Origin: Monomorium pharaonis
Taxonomy: Eukaryota; Arthropoda; Insecta; Hymenoptera; Formicidae
DNA: 64,000 bases
Direction of reading: 5' to 3'
NCBI RefSeq assembly: GCF_013373865.1
Contig: NC_050467.1
Coordinates: 3,038,001 to 3,102,000, forward strand
Positions 52,039 to 63,180 of this stretch are shown here, piece after piece. The notes under the pieces were generated by a model. It made no database searches and was not told where the DNA came from. It was given only the letters and a program-made list of their open reading frames with translations. The position numbers and the translations under genes were made by a program. Positions within the stretch are counted from its first letter, which is position 1, and every line of letters begins with the position of its first letter.

Positions 52039-52273
52039 AGTATATAACTTAGTTTATAGAGAAGCGATTTACTTAAGTTTAGTATAATATAACTTATTAG
52101 TTTATAAGGAAGCGATTTACTTTTAAGAAAGTAGTATCTGTCTCTTATGCGTGCATACGTTCGAATACCTGTCTCTCTCTTTTTCTTTCTCTCTCTCTCT
52201 CATGCATGCGTGTATGTTATATGTATTGTTTTAATATGTAAGTGAGATTGTAAGAAAATGATTTTGTATTAAA
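51965..52273. repeat. Spacer of the inverted repeat, with (GT)n and (CT)n
   Basis: 309 bases of unpaired sequence. It contains a (GT)n run at 52,000-52,036, a roughly 40-base tandem duplication (52,036-52,074 and 52,078-52,122, both ending GAAGCGATTTACTT), and a CT-rich tract at 52,171-52,200. It is non-coding. Confidence 0.9.
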
Positions 52274-53189
52274 GCAAATTATTCGGTTTAGCAGCGCCAA
52301 GTTTTTGTAGTAAAATATTTATTTGTATTAAAATATTTATTTGTAATATTTATAATTTGTTTGTATTAAAACTTATTTACCAGCTCAATATTATTTTCTT
52401 TACTCTTTGCCAATATACTTCCTGACAATTGTTTTTTGCAGGCGCACAGCAGCCTCGTATCGGCGCACAGCAGCCAATATTTAATACAAAAGGCTAATAT
52501 TTATAGTTTAATCTTATATTTAAGAATCTTCTTAAGTTTATCGTTAAAATACTTCGTAATTAACGAAATTGTATCTAAAGACAAACTTAAGACAATCAAA
52601 GCTATATCAGACTAGAGATTGAGATTGAGATTGAATTAGAATTTGACTAACTAATTGGTTATATTTCATTTCAATCTCAATATCAATCTCTATAAGTCTG
52701 ATACGGGCTTAATAAAAAATTAAACTATAATGTCAGCCAAAGCATAATAAAGTAGATGTTCTAGCTTGTATAAACATCTACTTTATAGTTGGCGCATTTT
52801 CTATATATATCATTACTTTTGTAGAAAAAAAAAAACGTAATACTTTAATTTTATAGTGTCAAATCTAAAAAATTTTGTATTATAAAAACTGGCTAAAGAA
52901 TAGTAATAATGTTTTAGTTTTTATAAAAATATTTGTTCTTATAATTGGCGCAAAATATTTAGATATCATTATTATTGTAGAGAAGTTAATTTATGTGTGA
53001 GTATAATATTTAGGTTGAACCATCCAAAAGTATATACCACTTAGGTTGAATTTGATTAAAAATTTTATCTTGAATTTGTGATTTCTTTCTTATATTACTT
53101 AGGTTAAAACATCCAATAATTTTTTTGCTTAAGGGAAAAACCAAACACTTGGCGCCTTTTTTTACCTTTTTTAAAAAGGTAATTTTGTT
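52274..53189 (-). repeat. Right arm of a 916-bp inverted repeat
   Basis: Exact-length reverse complement of the left arm, from GCAAATTATTCGG at the inner edge to AAGGTAATTTTGTT at the outer edge. It includes the outer hairpin-like TTACC...GGTAA block. Unlike the left arm, its outer edge runs into related but diverged repeats (53,190-53,640), so this side is likely the ancestral context. No target-site duplication was found at the two outer edges. Confidence 0.95.
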
Positions 53190-53670
53190 GGGATATCACG
53201 CATTTTGTAATGTTTATAGACCACTTAGATTGAATTTAATGTATCTATCACTTAGATTGAATATCTTGAATTTTGTAAATTTTTTGTTAAAGGAAAATCA
53301 CACACTTGGCGCTTTTTTTACCCTTTTTAAAAAGGTAATTTTGTTTGGATATCACGCATTTTATATTTTTTTATAAACTACTTAGTTTTATAGACCACTT
53401 AAGGTTACACTCTAAAACTTTCTCTTTGAGAAAAATTTTACTAAGAAGTTAAAGTTTATATAACGGATATAATACTATAAATTTTTAAATAAAATTTTTC
53501 TTTAAAGCATGTTTTGGAACCATGCCTAAGTTGAATTTGATGAAAACGATTATCTTGAATTTCTGTCTTCCCTTAAAGAAGCCCACACACTTGGAGCCCT
53601 TTTTACATTTTTATTTAAAAAGGTAATTATGTTTGGTCACTAATTTAATTTAAATAATATATTTCCTGAA
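53190..53670 (+). repeat. Diverged tandem copies of the palindrome terminus
   Basis: Two further copies of the arm-end block follow the right arm. At 53,299-53,352 CACACACTTGGCGC is followed by a T-run, ACC, TTTTTAAAAAGGTAATTTTG and GATATCACGCATTTT. At 53,584-53,635 a more diverged CACACACTTGGAGCC copy precedes AAAAAGGTAATTATG. Each is preceded by TTGAATTT and ATCTTGAATTT blocks as in the right arm. The spacing is about 155 and 285 bases. Confidence 0.8.
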
Positions 53671-54034
53671 AAATCATTAAATAAATGATTTAACCAATAC
53701 TACATATGTCACTTGACACGGGCTGACCCGTGGCCCGAGCAACCTACGTAACCGATTATTAAAATAAAATAGCTCTGTAATTTTATATTAGTGTCGATGA
53801 GAGATGAAATATTGTATGATGTAGAAGAATTGTGTATTGGATAAATGTTGCTGTAATTGTCAATCAATCAATATACTATTTTTATTCTTTACTTTATTAT
53901 CCTTACAACATTATCATTGAAATTACAACAATAATTACACATTTTACATCACGCAACATCTCATCTACCTCATCGATAAATCTGAGCTATGTTACTCTCT
54001 GAAATTAATTAATTTATATTGGTGTCAATGATTA
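53671..54034 (+). repeat. Tandem duplication, copy 1 (364 bp)
   Basis: The first of two adjacent copies, with a handful of substitutions and short indels between them. The unit starts AAATCATTAAATAAATGATT and ends GGTGTCAATGATT. Its two halves form an imperfect inverted repeat: blocks such as GTCGATGAGAGAT, ATGATGTAGAAGAATTGTGTA and GTTGCTGTAATTGTCAAT return in reverse complement. It may therefore be a duplicated inverted-repeat transposon. Confidence 0.85.
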
Positions 54035-54395
54035 AAATCATTAAATAAATAATTTAACCTCCACTACACATGTCACTTGACAGGAGCTGACCTGTGGCCG
54101 AAGCAACTTATGTGACCTGTTAAAATAAAATAGCTCTGTAATTTTATATTAGTGTCGATGAGAGATTAAATATTGTATGATGTAGAAGAATTGTGTATTG
54201 GATAAAAAATGTTGCTGTAATTGTCAATCAATATTATACTATTTTTATTCTTTACTTTATCCTTACAACATTATCATTGACAATTACAACAATAATACAC
54301 ATTTTACATCACGCAACATCTCATCTACCTCATCGATAAATTGAGCTATGTTACTCTCTGATTAATTAATTAATTTATATTGGTGTCAATGATTA
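54035..54395 (+). repeat. Tandem duplication, copy 2 (361 bp)
   Basis: The second copy of the unit, directly abutting the first. Differences include CTGACCTGTGGCCGAAGC in place of CTGACCCGTGGCCCGAGC, an AAA insertion after TTGGATAA, and small losses. It is followed by AT-rich sequence. Confidence 0.85.
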
Positions 54396-57300
54396 ATAAT
54401 AATAAAACCTCATATATAACCTATCATCTTCACACAACTAATTCACGGCGCGTGCGAGCCACTGGTGACCACATGACTTATACATTGCCATATACGGTGC
54501 TATAGTGACGATGCGAACGCCACACGGTAGTAGATGAGCGAAATGGATTTTCGTCCCTCATTTTCGGCACCCGCACTACCCGCAGAGATACCAACAAGGT
54601 TGACGATGACGACGACGTATCTTAAATGAAATTTTGGCTTTTCGGACTTTGCGTCGCGATATCTCCATTCATAGGACATGTAGAGAAAAAATAAAAATAG
54701 TTTTCTAATATAAATCGACCCCAAGCTTTCGATTGAGCTTACTTAGAAACTCGATCGATTTAACCGTTTCTGAGATTCAATAATCTCGAGTGCTCGCAAG
54801 TCGCGTACTCGCGTAAAGAGCACGGTCGGGCTCGCGCTGCGCTTTCACTTGGCGCGAGCCACTACCGTGTCTCTTGATAAAAACGCTTGAAAATCGATGA
54901 ATCAATAAATATATTATACGTGATAAAACATAAGTAAAATTAGTATAGATAAAATAAAGCTGGATTGAGTCATAGATATATCTTAATCATAAATTGTTAC
55001 AAGATACTTTGTAGAATTTCGCGTAAAAAGTCTTCTGCAATCTTTCGATCTTTCCACTGATTCTTTTGCTTTGCTGATAAATTTTACGTGATACGAAACA
55101 ATAGCAATATTCAACATTGCCGATATAATCGGAAAAACAGGAATATTGAAAGGATAAGAAGAAACGTTAAAAGTAATAAAAAGTGTGCTTGGCTCTTCTA
55201 AATAAGAGTAACTTTTGTAAACGCACGATGTAAAACCTCTAGGATTGGAAATTCCTTCGATCCTATAGCCGGCCGTTAATCTCGATATCGTAAAACAGAA
55301 ATGATTTTCCATAAAGTAAAGCGAGCGATAATATTACCAGAGTAATCGGCAGTAATCGTCTATCCCCATTTCTCTCTTTCGTTTCTCTCTTTTTCTACAC
55401 CACCTTTAGCTGCCAGTGTTTTATTTGCTTTCTTTTTAGAAACGCGTACAAACCGAGTAAATAATGTTACATGAGTGCAAATTGGCAATCATCGATATTC
55501 ACAATACATTTGAAAACGTATAAACGAGATTTCCCTCCATTATTTAATGTGTACACGATATATTATTTTCGTTGTAGCATCCGTTTTGTTTATATCTGAC
55601 ACAGAAGAATTAAATAACATTAACAATATCAAATAGCAAATAGTCAACGATATTTACAGTAAATTGAAGAAATATCGAATGAACTATAGAAATATCCAGA
55701 AAGACAAACAGATATTTTATCTCATTATTGTACGTCATATAATTTATATTTGTTAGATAATTAATTAAAGTTTCAATAATTAGAAATAATAAATATGTAG
55801 TTATTGACAATTATTAAATTAAAAATTCTTTTCTCAAAATTAAACATAATAAGTGGAGGTCTGACTGTTCGATTCTAAACTATTTGCAGCAAGAAGTATA
55901 AGAAAAATATAACAGTATATCAACTCAGACTCAAAATTATTGGCTATTTCTCTAGCATACATATTCACGAATGTGTAAACGGTACTTGTATATCCGCTTC
56001 AAAGGAAGCAAACGAAGTAAATAGTATCATAGAAATGCAAATTAACCGTAAATTCACGATACAGCGGTAAATTGGTAACTGTATTCGCTGTATATGATCT
56101 CTCTATCTTTGTTATACAACGCAACTTGTAGTCTTTACCATAATCGTATATCAATCTTAATGTCTGCAGCTTTCCACAGTGTTGTTATTACTATAGACTT
56201 ACTGTAACTCCTTACGTAACCCTCGTTATAATTGATACAACAAAAGTAATTATTTTGAATAAGTTTACTTTTTGTACATATACAATCTTTATAATTTTAT
56301 TTAAAAAAAAACTAACGTATGGAAATTTTTCAATAATTAGAATAAAATAATAGAATGTCAAAGTTTCATTTATCAATTATATATAAATATTTCACCCATC
56401 GCGCGAAAAAGTCATGTAAAGAAAAAAAAAACGCTCACCATCTGTCTTCAGACGTTTGTCGAGCATCTTAATTTTTATCGTGAATAAGGAAGGAAAAAGT
56501 TTCTTTCGCAAGAGTGTATTAATCTCGACAGGGCTACATAGAGAGATTTCACTAATTACAGTCCTGAGTAAATCATACTTTGGACAAATAAGTAAAAATG
56601 CAAGAACGGCGCAGAAAGAAATAGAAACAAACGACAGGAAGGAAGGGCTCCCTTTCAAGGAAACGCTGTGAATTAGTTTCCATTTGCTAATTATGTATAC
56701 GGAGTCGCACGACGGGAGAAAAAAGCGGCGGAAATAATTATGTTTAATCTCACAAAAATTAAAAACTCTGGGACGATCGAAAGAAACTTTTTCTTCTCCC
56801 TTCACGAGATGCACAATCAAAATCGATAATTACAATTCACTATTAATTATTATTTCTCTCTTTCAGCTTCTTTTTGCTTACGCATATTACAAAAATTGTT
56901 ATACAGCTTTAGGTACAAAAACTATTATAAAGATTTAGATTCAGATATATCATTCATTAGTAAATTTATTTACTGCATAAGATATTTGAAAGGGAAATAT
57001 AATAATAATTTGCAGTTAATTATATTCTTATTCACATTTACAGGACTAAAAGAGTTAGAAATGCAGCAATTAAGCCTTAACTAAATATAAAATTTGAATA
57101 ATATAATTTCAATATTCCATCAAATAAGTAATATTGTTATGTTTCACCTGTTAAATAAATTACTATCTATTTTTCTACATCACGAAATTTTAATAAATAT
57201 GCACAATTTTTAATAAATATAAAAATTTACATTTGAATGAATAAGAAGACAACGTTATGACAAAAATAAAAAATATATTAAATATTTATTTTCCATTGGA

Positions 57301-57853
57301 AAAAATATTTCATTTGTGTAAATTAATAAACTTTGCAAAAATAAATTAAACCATATTTTGATTTCTAGAGAACTATATACAATTACTACACAAATTCATA
57401 AATAAATTAGTCATAAATTACGGCGTATCACAGACACAAAGTACTTTACTGTACGTCTCCAGATGAGTCACCGTCCAGTTTAAGGATTAAGAGACTGCAG
57501 AAACGAATAGCGAGACACTCGCGTTAAAAGGGTGCAAAAGAAAGAAGCGTGAATCGTGGAAACCTTCGCCCAGTGCTTTTCTCGTCGCTTATCTCTCCGG
57601 CAGATACGCAGCATTCGTTGTTGCTGCCGGCGACGAGACAGAGGAGGAGTGACGGAGGGAAAGAGGGGGAAAAAATCCATGAAAGAGACGAGGCCGGCGC
57701 GCGAAAAGTACTATCCAACGTGCCCGTGTACAAGTAAGATCTACAGAACAACCGTGCGCGTTCGTGCGCGTTTTCTCGCTCGCGCTTTTAACGAGCAAAC
57801 TTTCGACAAATAAATTTCGCGAATCAACGCGCGTTTCGCCCGAAGGAGGCGCC
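54396..57853. other. Non-coding stretch
   Basis: GC-moderate to 54,880, with an imperfect hairpin at 54,817-54,874 (arms built from AGAGCACGGT and GGCTCGCGC). It is then largely AT-rich with small GC patches at 56,400-56,820 and 57,470-57,800. A CAAGTAAGATC donor-like site lies at about 57,731-57,741 in CpG-rich sequence. No gene recognised. Confidence 0.45.
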
Positions 57854-57885
57854 CGTTCGTTCGTTCGTTCGTTCGTTTGTTCGTT
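57854..57885 (+). repeat. (GTTC)n tetranucleotide repeat
   Basis: Seven GTTC-type units, one degenerate (GTTT), at the right edge of a CpG-rich patch. Confidence 0.9.
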
Positions 57886-58613
57886 ACGTGGCCGAGAGAC
57901 CTGCAGCTTCCCTTAACTGCAAACGAGTTGCAGCCGATGCATCTCTAGAACCAGCTCTATCGCGCGAAGGGAGATAAATCACGCGATTGATTGTCCGCGC
58001 GATTCGCTTTAAACGCTTCATCCCGGATGGCTGTTCAAAGTCAGCGAAAGCGAAAAACGTGCGGCGATCTGTATAATGGCAAACGCGAATTTGTTTCGTA
58101 AAAAAAACGAATGTGTCGACTATGTGGCTATGCACACAAGGTACTAAAGAAAAAAATGTAAATATTCGGACATTCCTTGAATGTTACGTTATTTTTCAGA
58201 ATAATTCGAGCGATTTTCGTTTTTACAAATTACCTATATTTATTCCAGTGCGAATGCAAATCAAGTACGAGGCATCTGCTAATTGCATTTACGAATATCG
58301 ACTTCTCGAATCAGATATTTACATTAATCGAGCGCATCAAAGATTCAGTTCTCGCGTTCGACCGAATAGCATCAAAAAATTGTCACGCATGAAAATTTTC
58401 CGAGAGCCAGATAAGGGATCTCAAATTAAAGTGGAAATTGTATTCCACCATTCATATTCCAACAAAATTATTATTAATCAGTTTTATGAACGATAGTCAA
58501 ACTTGCTATTTGGATCGCTTTTTAAATAATATAATTGAAGCGTACTGAGCAAATAATTTTTTTCTAATAGATATCAAAAGTAAATAACGACACAAATATA
58601 ATTGAATATAAAG
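57886..58613. other. Non-coding stretch
   Basis: CpG-rich to 58,110, then AT-rich. A 127-codon frame (58,113-58,496) is open but Ile/Asn/Lys-rich, with no recognisable domain. Confidence 0.45.
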
Positions 58614-59562
58614 TAAGACTCACAGTAATAATGTCCAAAGCATTTCGGCTAATAAAACTAGACGAGCACTTGTGATGATCGATCTGGAAAAAGATAGAAA
58701 AACCTTGTGAAGAGAAATAGAGAGAAAAATTGAATTAAATCAAAAACTGAATAAAAATTAAATAAATAAAATTTACAAAGAAATTTAAAATTTTGTAATT
58801 GCACATAATCACGAATAAATGTGATATCAAATTAATCCTATTATAATATAAAATAAGACTCACAGTAAAAATGTCCAAAGCATTTCGGCTAAAAAACTAG
58901 ACGAGCAATTGTGATGATCGATCTGGAAAAAGATAGAAAAACCTTGTGAAGAGAAATAGAGAGAAAAATCGAATTAAATCAAAAACTAAATAAAAATTAA
59001 ATAAATAAAAAATTTACAAATAAATTAAAAATTTTGTAATTGCACATAATCACGAATAAATGTGATATCAAATTAATCCTATTATAATATAAAATAAGAC
59101 TCACAGTAAAAATATCCAAAGAGCATTTCGGCTAAAAAAACTGGACGAGCAATTGTGATGATCGATCTGGAAAAAGATAGAAAAACCTTGTGAAGAGAAA
59201 TAGAGAGAAAAATCGAATTAAATCAAAAACTGAATAAAAATTAAATAAATAAAATTTACAAAGAAATTTAAAATTTTGTAATTGCACATAATCACGAATA
59301 AATGTGATATCAAATTAATCCTATTATAATATAAAATAAGACTCACAGTAAAAATGTCCAAAGCATTTCGGCTAAAAAACTAGACGAGCAATTGTGATGA
59401 TCGATCTGGAAAAAGATAGAAAAACCTTGTGAAGAGAAATAGAGAGAAAAATCGAATTAAATCAAAAACTAAATAAAAATTAAATAAATAAAATTTACAA
59501 AGAAATTTAAAATTTTATAATTGCACGAATAAATATGATATCAAATTAATCCTATTATAATT
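58614..59562 (+). repeat. Tandem array, four copies of a ~240-bp AT-rich unit
   Basis: Units start at TAAGACTCACAGTA at 58,614, 58,854, 59,095 and 59,337, giving periods of 240, 241 and 242. Copies share GTGATGATCGATCTGG, AAAAACCTTGTGAAGAG and the right-end AATTAATCCTATTATAAT. Differences are scattered substitutions and 1-2-base indels; the last copy lacks a short CATAATCA segment. It is non-coding. Near-identity implies recent amplification or homogenisation. Confidence 0.95.
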
Positions 59563-60284
59563 TATATTATATACGTATTTCTAAATATGGACGTTTGAAA
59601 AATCTATTCTCATTGATATATTTAGTATTAAATATACATTATATTTTACAAAAATTAAATCTCTCTATAATTAAACGCTGCTTTTTTTTTAATAAGATAT
59701 TATAAATTTAGATCGATTTTACATTCGATGATTTAAATTTTGATTAATTATAATTAATTTTAATTATTTATTTACAATTTATTTACAATTAATTAATTAT
59801 TTACAATTTTGAGTTAGACAATGCAATACATACAAGTAAAATATTTTAATATATTATTTAATATATAATAATTCGTAGATTAATTCGATTATTATAACGT
59901 AACGTATCAAAATATTTTTATTAATTGTATAATGTAACAAAAATATAATAAAATGTATAATGCAATTAATTGTATAATGTAATTTAAAAAATTCACTCAC
60001 CAACCCATATGTCTTGTTGCAGCAATCGGTTAGCTCCGCCACTGTTTCAACACCATCCGGCTGACTACACTCGCGGTATTATCACTCACGACAGTGTATG
60101 GCACTTCCGATTTTAACGCGACGTATTTTCAAAGATAAAGAATAATTATTCCGAAACGACCACGAATCGTTGTAAACGCGAGTCGAAGAAGCTGTTTAAG
60201 AACGTCGTGAGAAAAGGCGAGATTCTCCGCACCCGATGCCCTTAATCATAGGGCATTCGATTCGTTACCAATTCGAGTATCACA
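59563..60284. other. AT-rich spacer, then a short CpG-rich entry to the satellite
   Basis: Very AT-rich to about 59,990. At 60,001-60,078 the reverse strand has 26 open codons (including GVETVAELTDCCNKTYG) ending exactly at a GTGAGT donor, but in-frame stops sit just upstream. From 60,050 the sequence is CpG-rich. A 7-bp-stem hairpin ATGCCCT/AGGGCAT lies at 60,236-60,256. Confidence 0.4.
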
Positions 60285-61480
60285 ATGCACACGATCGAAC
60301 GAATAACGCCCGTAACTTTATTCGACATTCCCGACGCGCCCGAGACAACACGTTGAGCAATTCGCGAAACGGAGACACTTCACCCCGAGGCTCGAGTTAC
60401 CGACGGGAAACAGGCCGCTAGTGTCCGACGACTCCAACAGGATGTAATTAGCGAAACCGATATCGCGAAAAACGGATTCTACATTTCCAACACTCCAATC
60501 TCGAGATATGTCGGGCAATTCGCGAAACGGAGGCAACTTCTCACCGACACTCGAGCCTCCGACGGCATCCGAGACGGAATTAGCGAGGTGCAATGTCGCG
60601 TAGGACAATACGACGCACCGAATTTATGCTCCACGACTCCACGACGATCGTCCAGCATCGGATTCGACACTCCCGTCTGAAAACATTGAGCGATTCGCGA
60701 TACGGAGACAACTTCGTACCGATGCTCGAGCCTCCGGCCGGCCGCGAGTGTTCGACGAGACGCAATTACCGAAACCGATGTCGCGAAGGTCGATACCCAT
60801 CGAATTTATGCTCCCCGACGATCGCCCAGCATCGGATTCGGCACTCCCGTCTAAAGTACAATAAGCGATTCGCGAAACGGAGGCACTTCACACCGACACT
60901 CGAGCTTCCGACGGCATCCGAGACGAAATTAGCGAGGTGCAGTGTCGCGTAGGACAATACGACGCACCGAATTTATGCTCCACGACTCCATGACGATCGT
61001 CCAGCATCGGATTCGACACTCCTGTCTGAAAACATTGAGCGATTCGCGATACGGAGACAACTTCGTACCGATGCTCGAGCCTCCGGCCGGCCGCGAATGT
61101 TCGACGAGACGCAATTACCGAAACCGATGTCGCGAAGGTCGATACCCATCGAATTTATGCTCCCCGACGATCGCCCAGCATCGGATTCGGCACTCCCGTC
61201 TGAAGTACAATAAGCGATTCGCAAAACGGAGACAACTTCGTACCGATGCTCGAGCCTCCGGCCGGCCGCGAAAGCCCGACGAGACGCAATTACCGAAACC
61301 AATGTCGCGAAGGACGATACCCGCCGAGTTTATGCTTCACGACGATCACCCGCCGTCGGATTCGACATTCCGACACCTCCGGCACGAAATTTACGAGCCG
61401 AGCGAGGAAGAGCGCGCGAAAAACGCGGGACGGCACTTGCCTACGACGCCTAGTGCCGCCATGTCGCCCCACTAACTGCC
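60285..61480 (+). repeat. CpG-rich satellite, ~175-bp monomers, 349-bp higher-order unit
   Basis: About seven monomers. Monomer junctions marked by CGAATTTATGCTCC occur at 60,619, 60,801, 60,968 and 61,150, with a degenerate one (CGAGTTTATGCTTC) at 61,325; the outer monomers are more diverged. Alternating lengths of 182 and 167 give a 349-bp higher-order period, and 60,619-60,967 closely matches the start of 60,968-61,316. The monomer at 61,150 is a hybrid: its left half is of the 167-type and its right half of the 182-type. Open frames across the array change frame between monomers and are not genes. Confidence 0.9.
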
Positions 61481-62250
61481 CGTCGCGCGCTAGATCCCGT
61501 GACGTCACGTCGCGCGATAATCATGGCCGTTCAAATTTCCGAGGAAAAAAAAACGGTCGCGCGCTGTTTTCACGTCGTTTTCACTGTGCGTCAATTATCC
61601 CATCATCCATTTTTCGTATTACTCCAATGATATGTCTCATCGTATTCGAATAACTATGTAATAACGTGCGATGGGAAACACGTCGATCATTCGCTCGCAT
61701 TCGAATCTAATTTTTGTCTCACGGCCGTGTAAAAAATGTGAAAGGTACCTCGATCGAATCGCCAACGGCGAAATCTCGCGTAGGGCGGCACTTTAAACGT
61801 CGATTAAATTTACTTGAGCGTCGTAAAAGACGATATTGTCGGCGTAATTTAGCGGCACGTGTCACGCAATTAAATTAACACTCGCATTAATCGTCCAATA
61901 ATTCAATCGATATTGTAAATGTACAGACGCACTCGCGCAACGCGAATAAATTGAATGGCGATAACCGAACTATCGAGCAATTTCGAAAATGCAAACGCAC
62001 ATCGATAATTCATTTAGACGATTTACCTTTGGATGGGAACAAAAAACGCGAAAGAGTCAATATTTCGCGAAAGAGGTACACTGCAAATATACGAAAAAAA
62101 ATGCTGTGTATCAATAGAGCACAATTAACACAATCTAGTGAAAATCTATTTTAATCTAATTCAATGATATTAATTAAATAAATATATTTTCTTTCATTAA
62201 AATGTTACTTATTTTATTGTGAGCTTTTTAATACTGTTGGAGAGAATATA
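61481..62250. promoter_or_regulatory. CpG-rich block with a CRE at the satellite edge
   Basis: Immediately right of the satellite lies a CpG-rich segment with a full CRE palindrome TGACGTCA at 61,500-61,507, followed by GTCGCGCG and ATAATCATGGCCG. It could be a promoter. It could also be the unamplified parent sequence of the satellite. No exon is evident. AT-rich from about 62,080. Confidence 0.25.
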
Positions 62251-62252
62251 TA

Positions 62253-62573
62253 CACAGAGAAAAAGAATATGTTGTTTTGACAATATTTTTCGTTTTAAAA
62301 CGGAAATCTTGAGTGGAAAGGAAAAAATGTTGAATAGAAAATACTACATATTCAAATCAAAGATTATAATTTTCTTATAATAAAATTATCAAAACAATTA
62401 TATTATATTCTTGAAATAATACTTATAGTATTGAAATAAGACTATAATATTTTGAAATTTAAGATTTTCAAATTCTTTTAAGAAGATTATATATTGTTGC
62501 TTATATACGAAATAAATAATCACGTTAATTTGAATAACATAAGTTTTAATAAGAGAATAATTTTTTTTCTGTG
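62253..62573. mobile_element. Possible MITE, CACAGAGAAAAA termini, TA flanks
   Basis: A 321-bp AT-rich segment flanked by TA. The left end reads CACAGAGAAAAAGAATATG; the right end in reverse reads CACAGAAAAAAAATTATTC. Only about 13 terminal bases pair well, with weaker similarity (TTGTTTTGAC against GTTATTCAAATTAAC) further in. The termini resemble those of the elements at 3.3 and 40.0 kb, so it may be a distant subfamily. Confidence 0.4.
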
Positions 62574-62575
62574 TA

Positions 62576-63180
62576 TGTACTAAAAAAAACTTATAATTTT
62601 TATTTCGGTCACATGGAATGTTTCGTCATTGCGACGATGTTTCAAAAGAGTTCATACTATTATTACTAATTGGATAAATAATATTATTTCTAGTTAGATT
62701 GCTATTAATTATTTTTTTCCCTAGACTGGTTATTCGAATACATTTACATCAATACAATTCGTTCAAATTAAGCCTTGCATCTTGTATTCAGTATTTTTAC
62801 AGTCGTAATTGCAATAAACAAACGAACGGAATAATGAACGAAAATTAAGTAATTTTGACAAATAGATTAATACTTTAAGTACGAAAAACGCGGAAAAATA
62901 CATGAAATTGAACGCATTATTTCGTATGGAACATGGAATACTGGAATATGTAATGCACGGATAAAAATATACACGCGTAATGCGCAATATATTATGCTCG
63001 ATATCAATATATGCGGCTCGATATCGGAAAATAATGTACGCTATAAAGTGTATATGAAAATACTTTCACGCCATTTGGAAGTGCTTCGCATTTTCCACTC
63101 GCTAAAATACCAATCATCATGATATAATACGAGAATCGTACATATTATTCTGCTTTACGTTCAACATTTTAATGTAAAAA
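62576..63180. other. Non-coding stretch
   Basis: AT-rich sequence leading into the promoter-like block. Nothing recognised. Confidence 0.5.

Noticed and set aside
51049..53189. Classical transposon with target-site duplication
   Set aside because: No duplication flanks the two outer edges and no transposase frame exists inside. It is kept as an inverted repeat without assigning a superfamily.
60285..61480. CRISPR-like array
   Set aside because: The units are contiguous 167-182-bp monomers without short repeats and unique spacers, and the sequence is eukaryotic.
60593..61653. Long open frames across the satellite (up to 177 codons, both strands)
   Set aside because: Monomer lengths are not multiples of three, so the frame differs from copy to copy. 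Openness comes from CpG-rich, stop-poor repeats.
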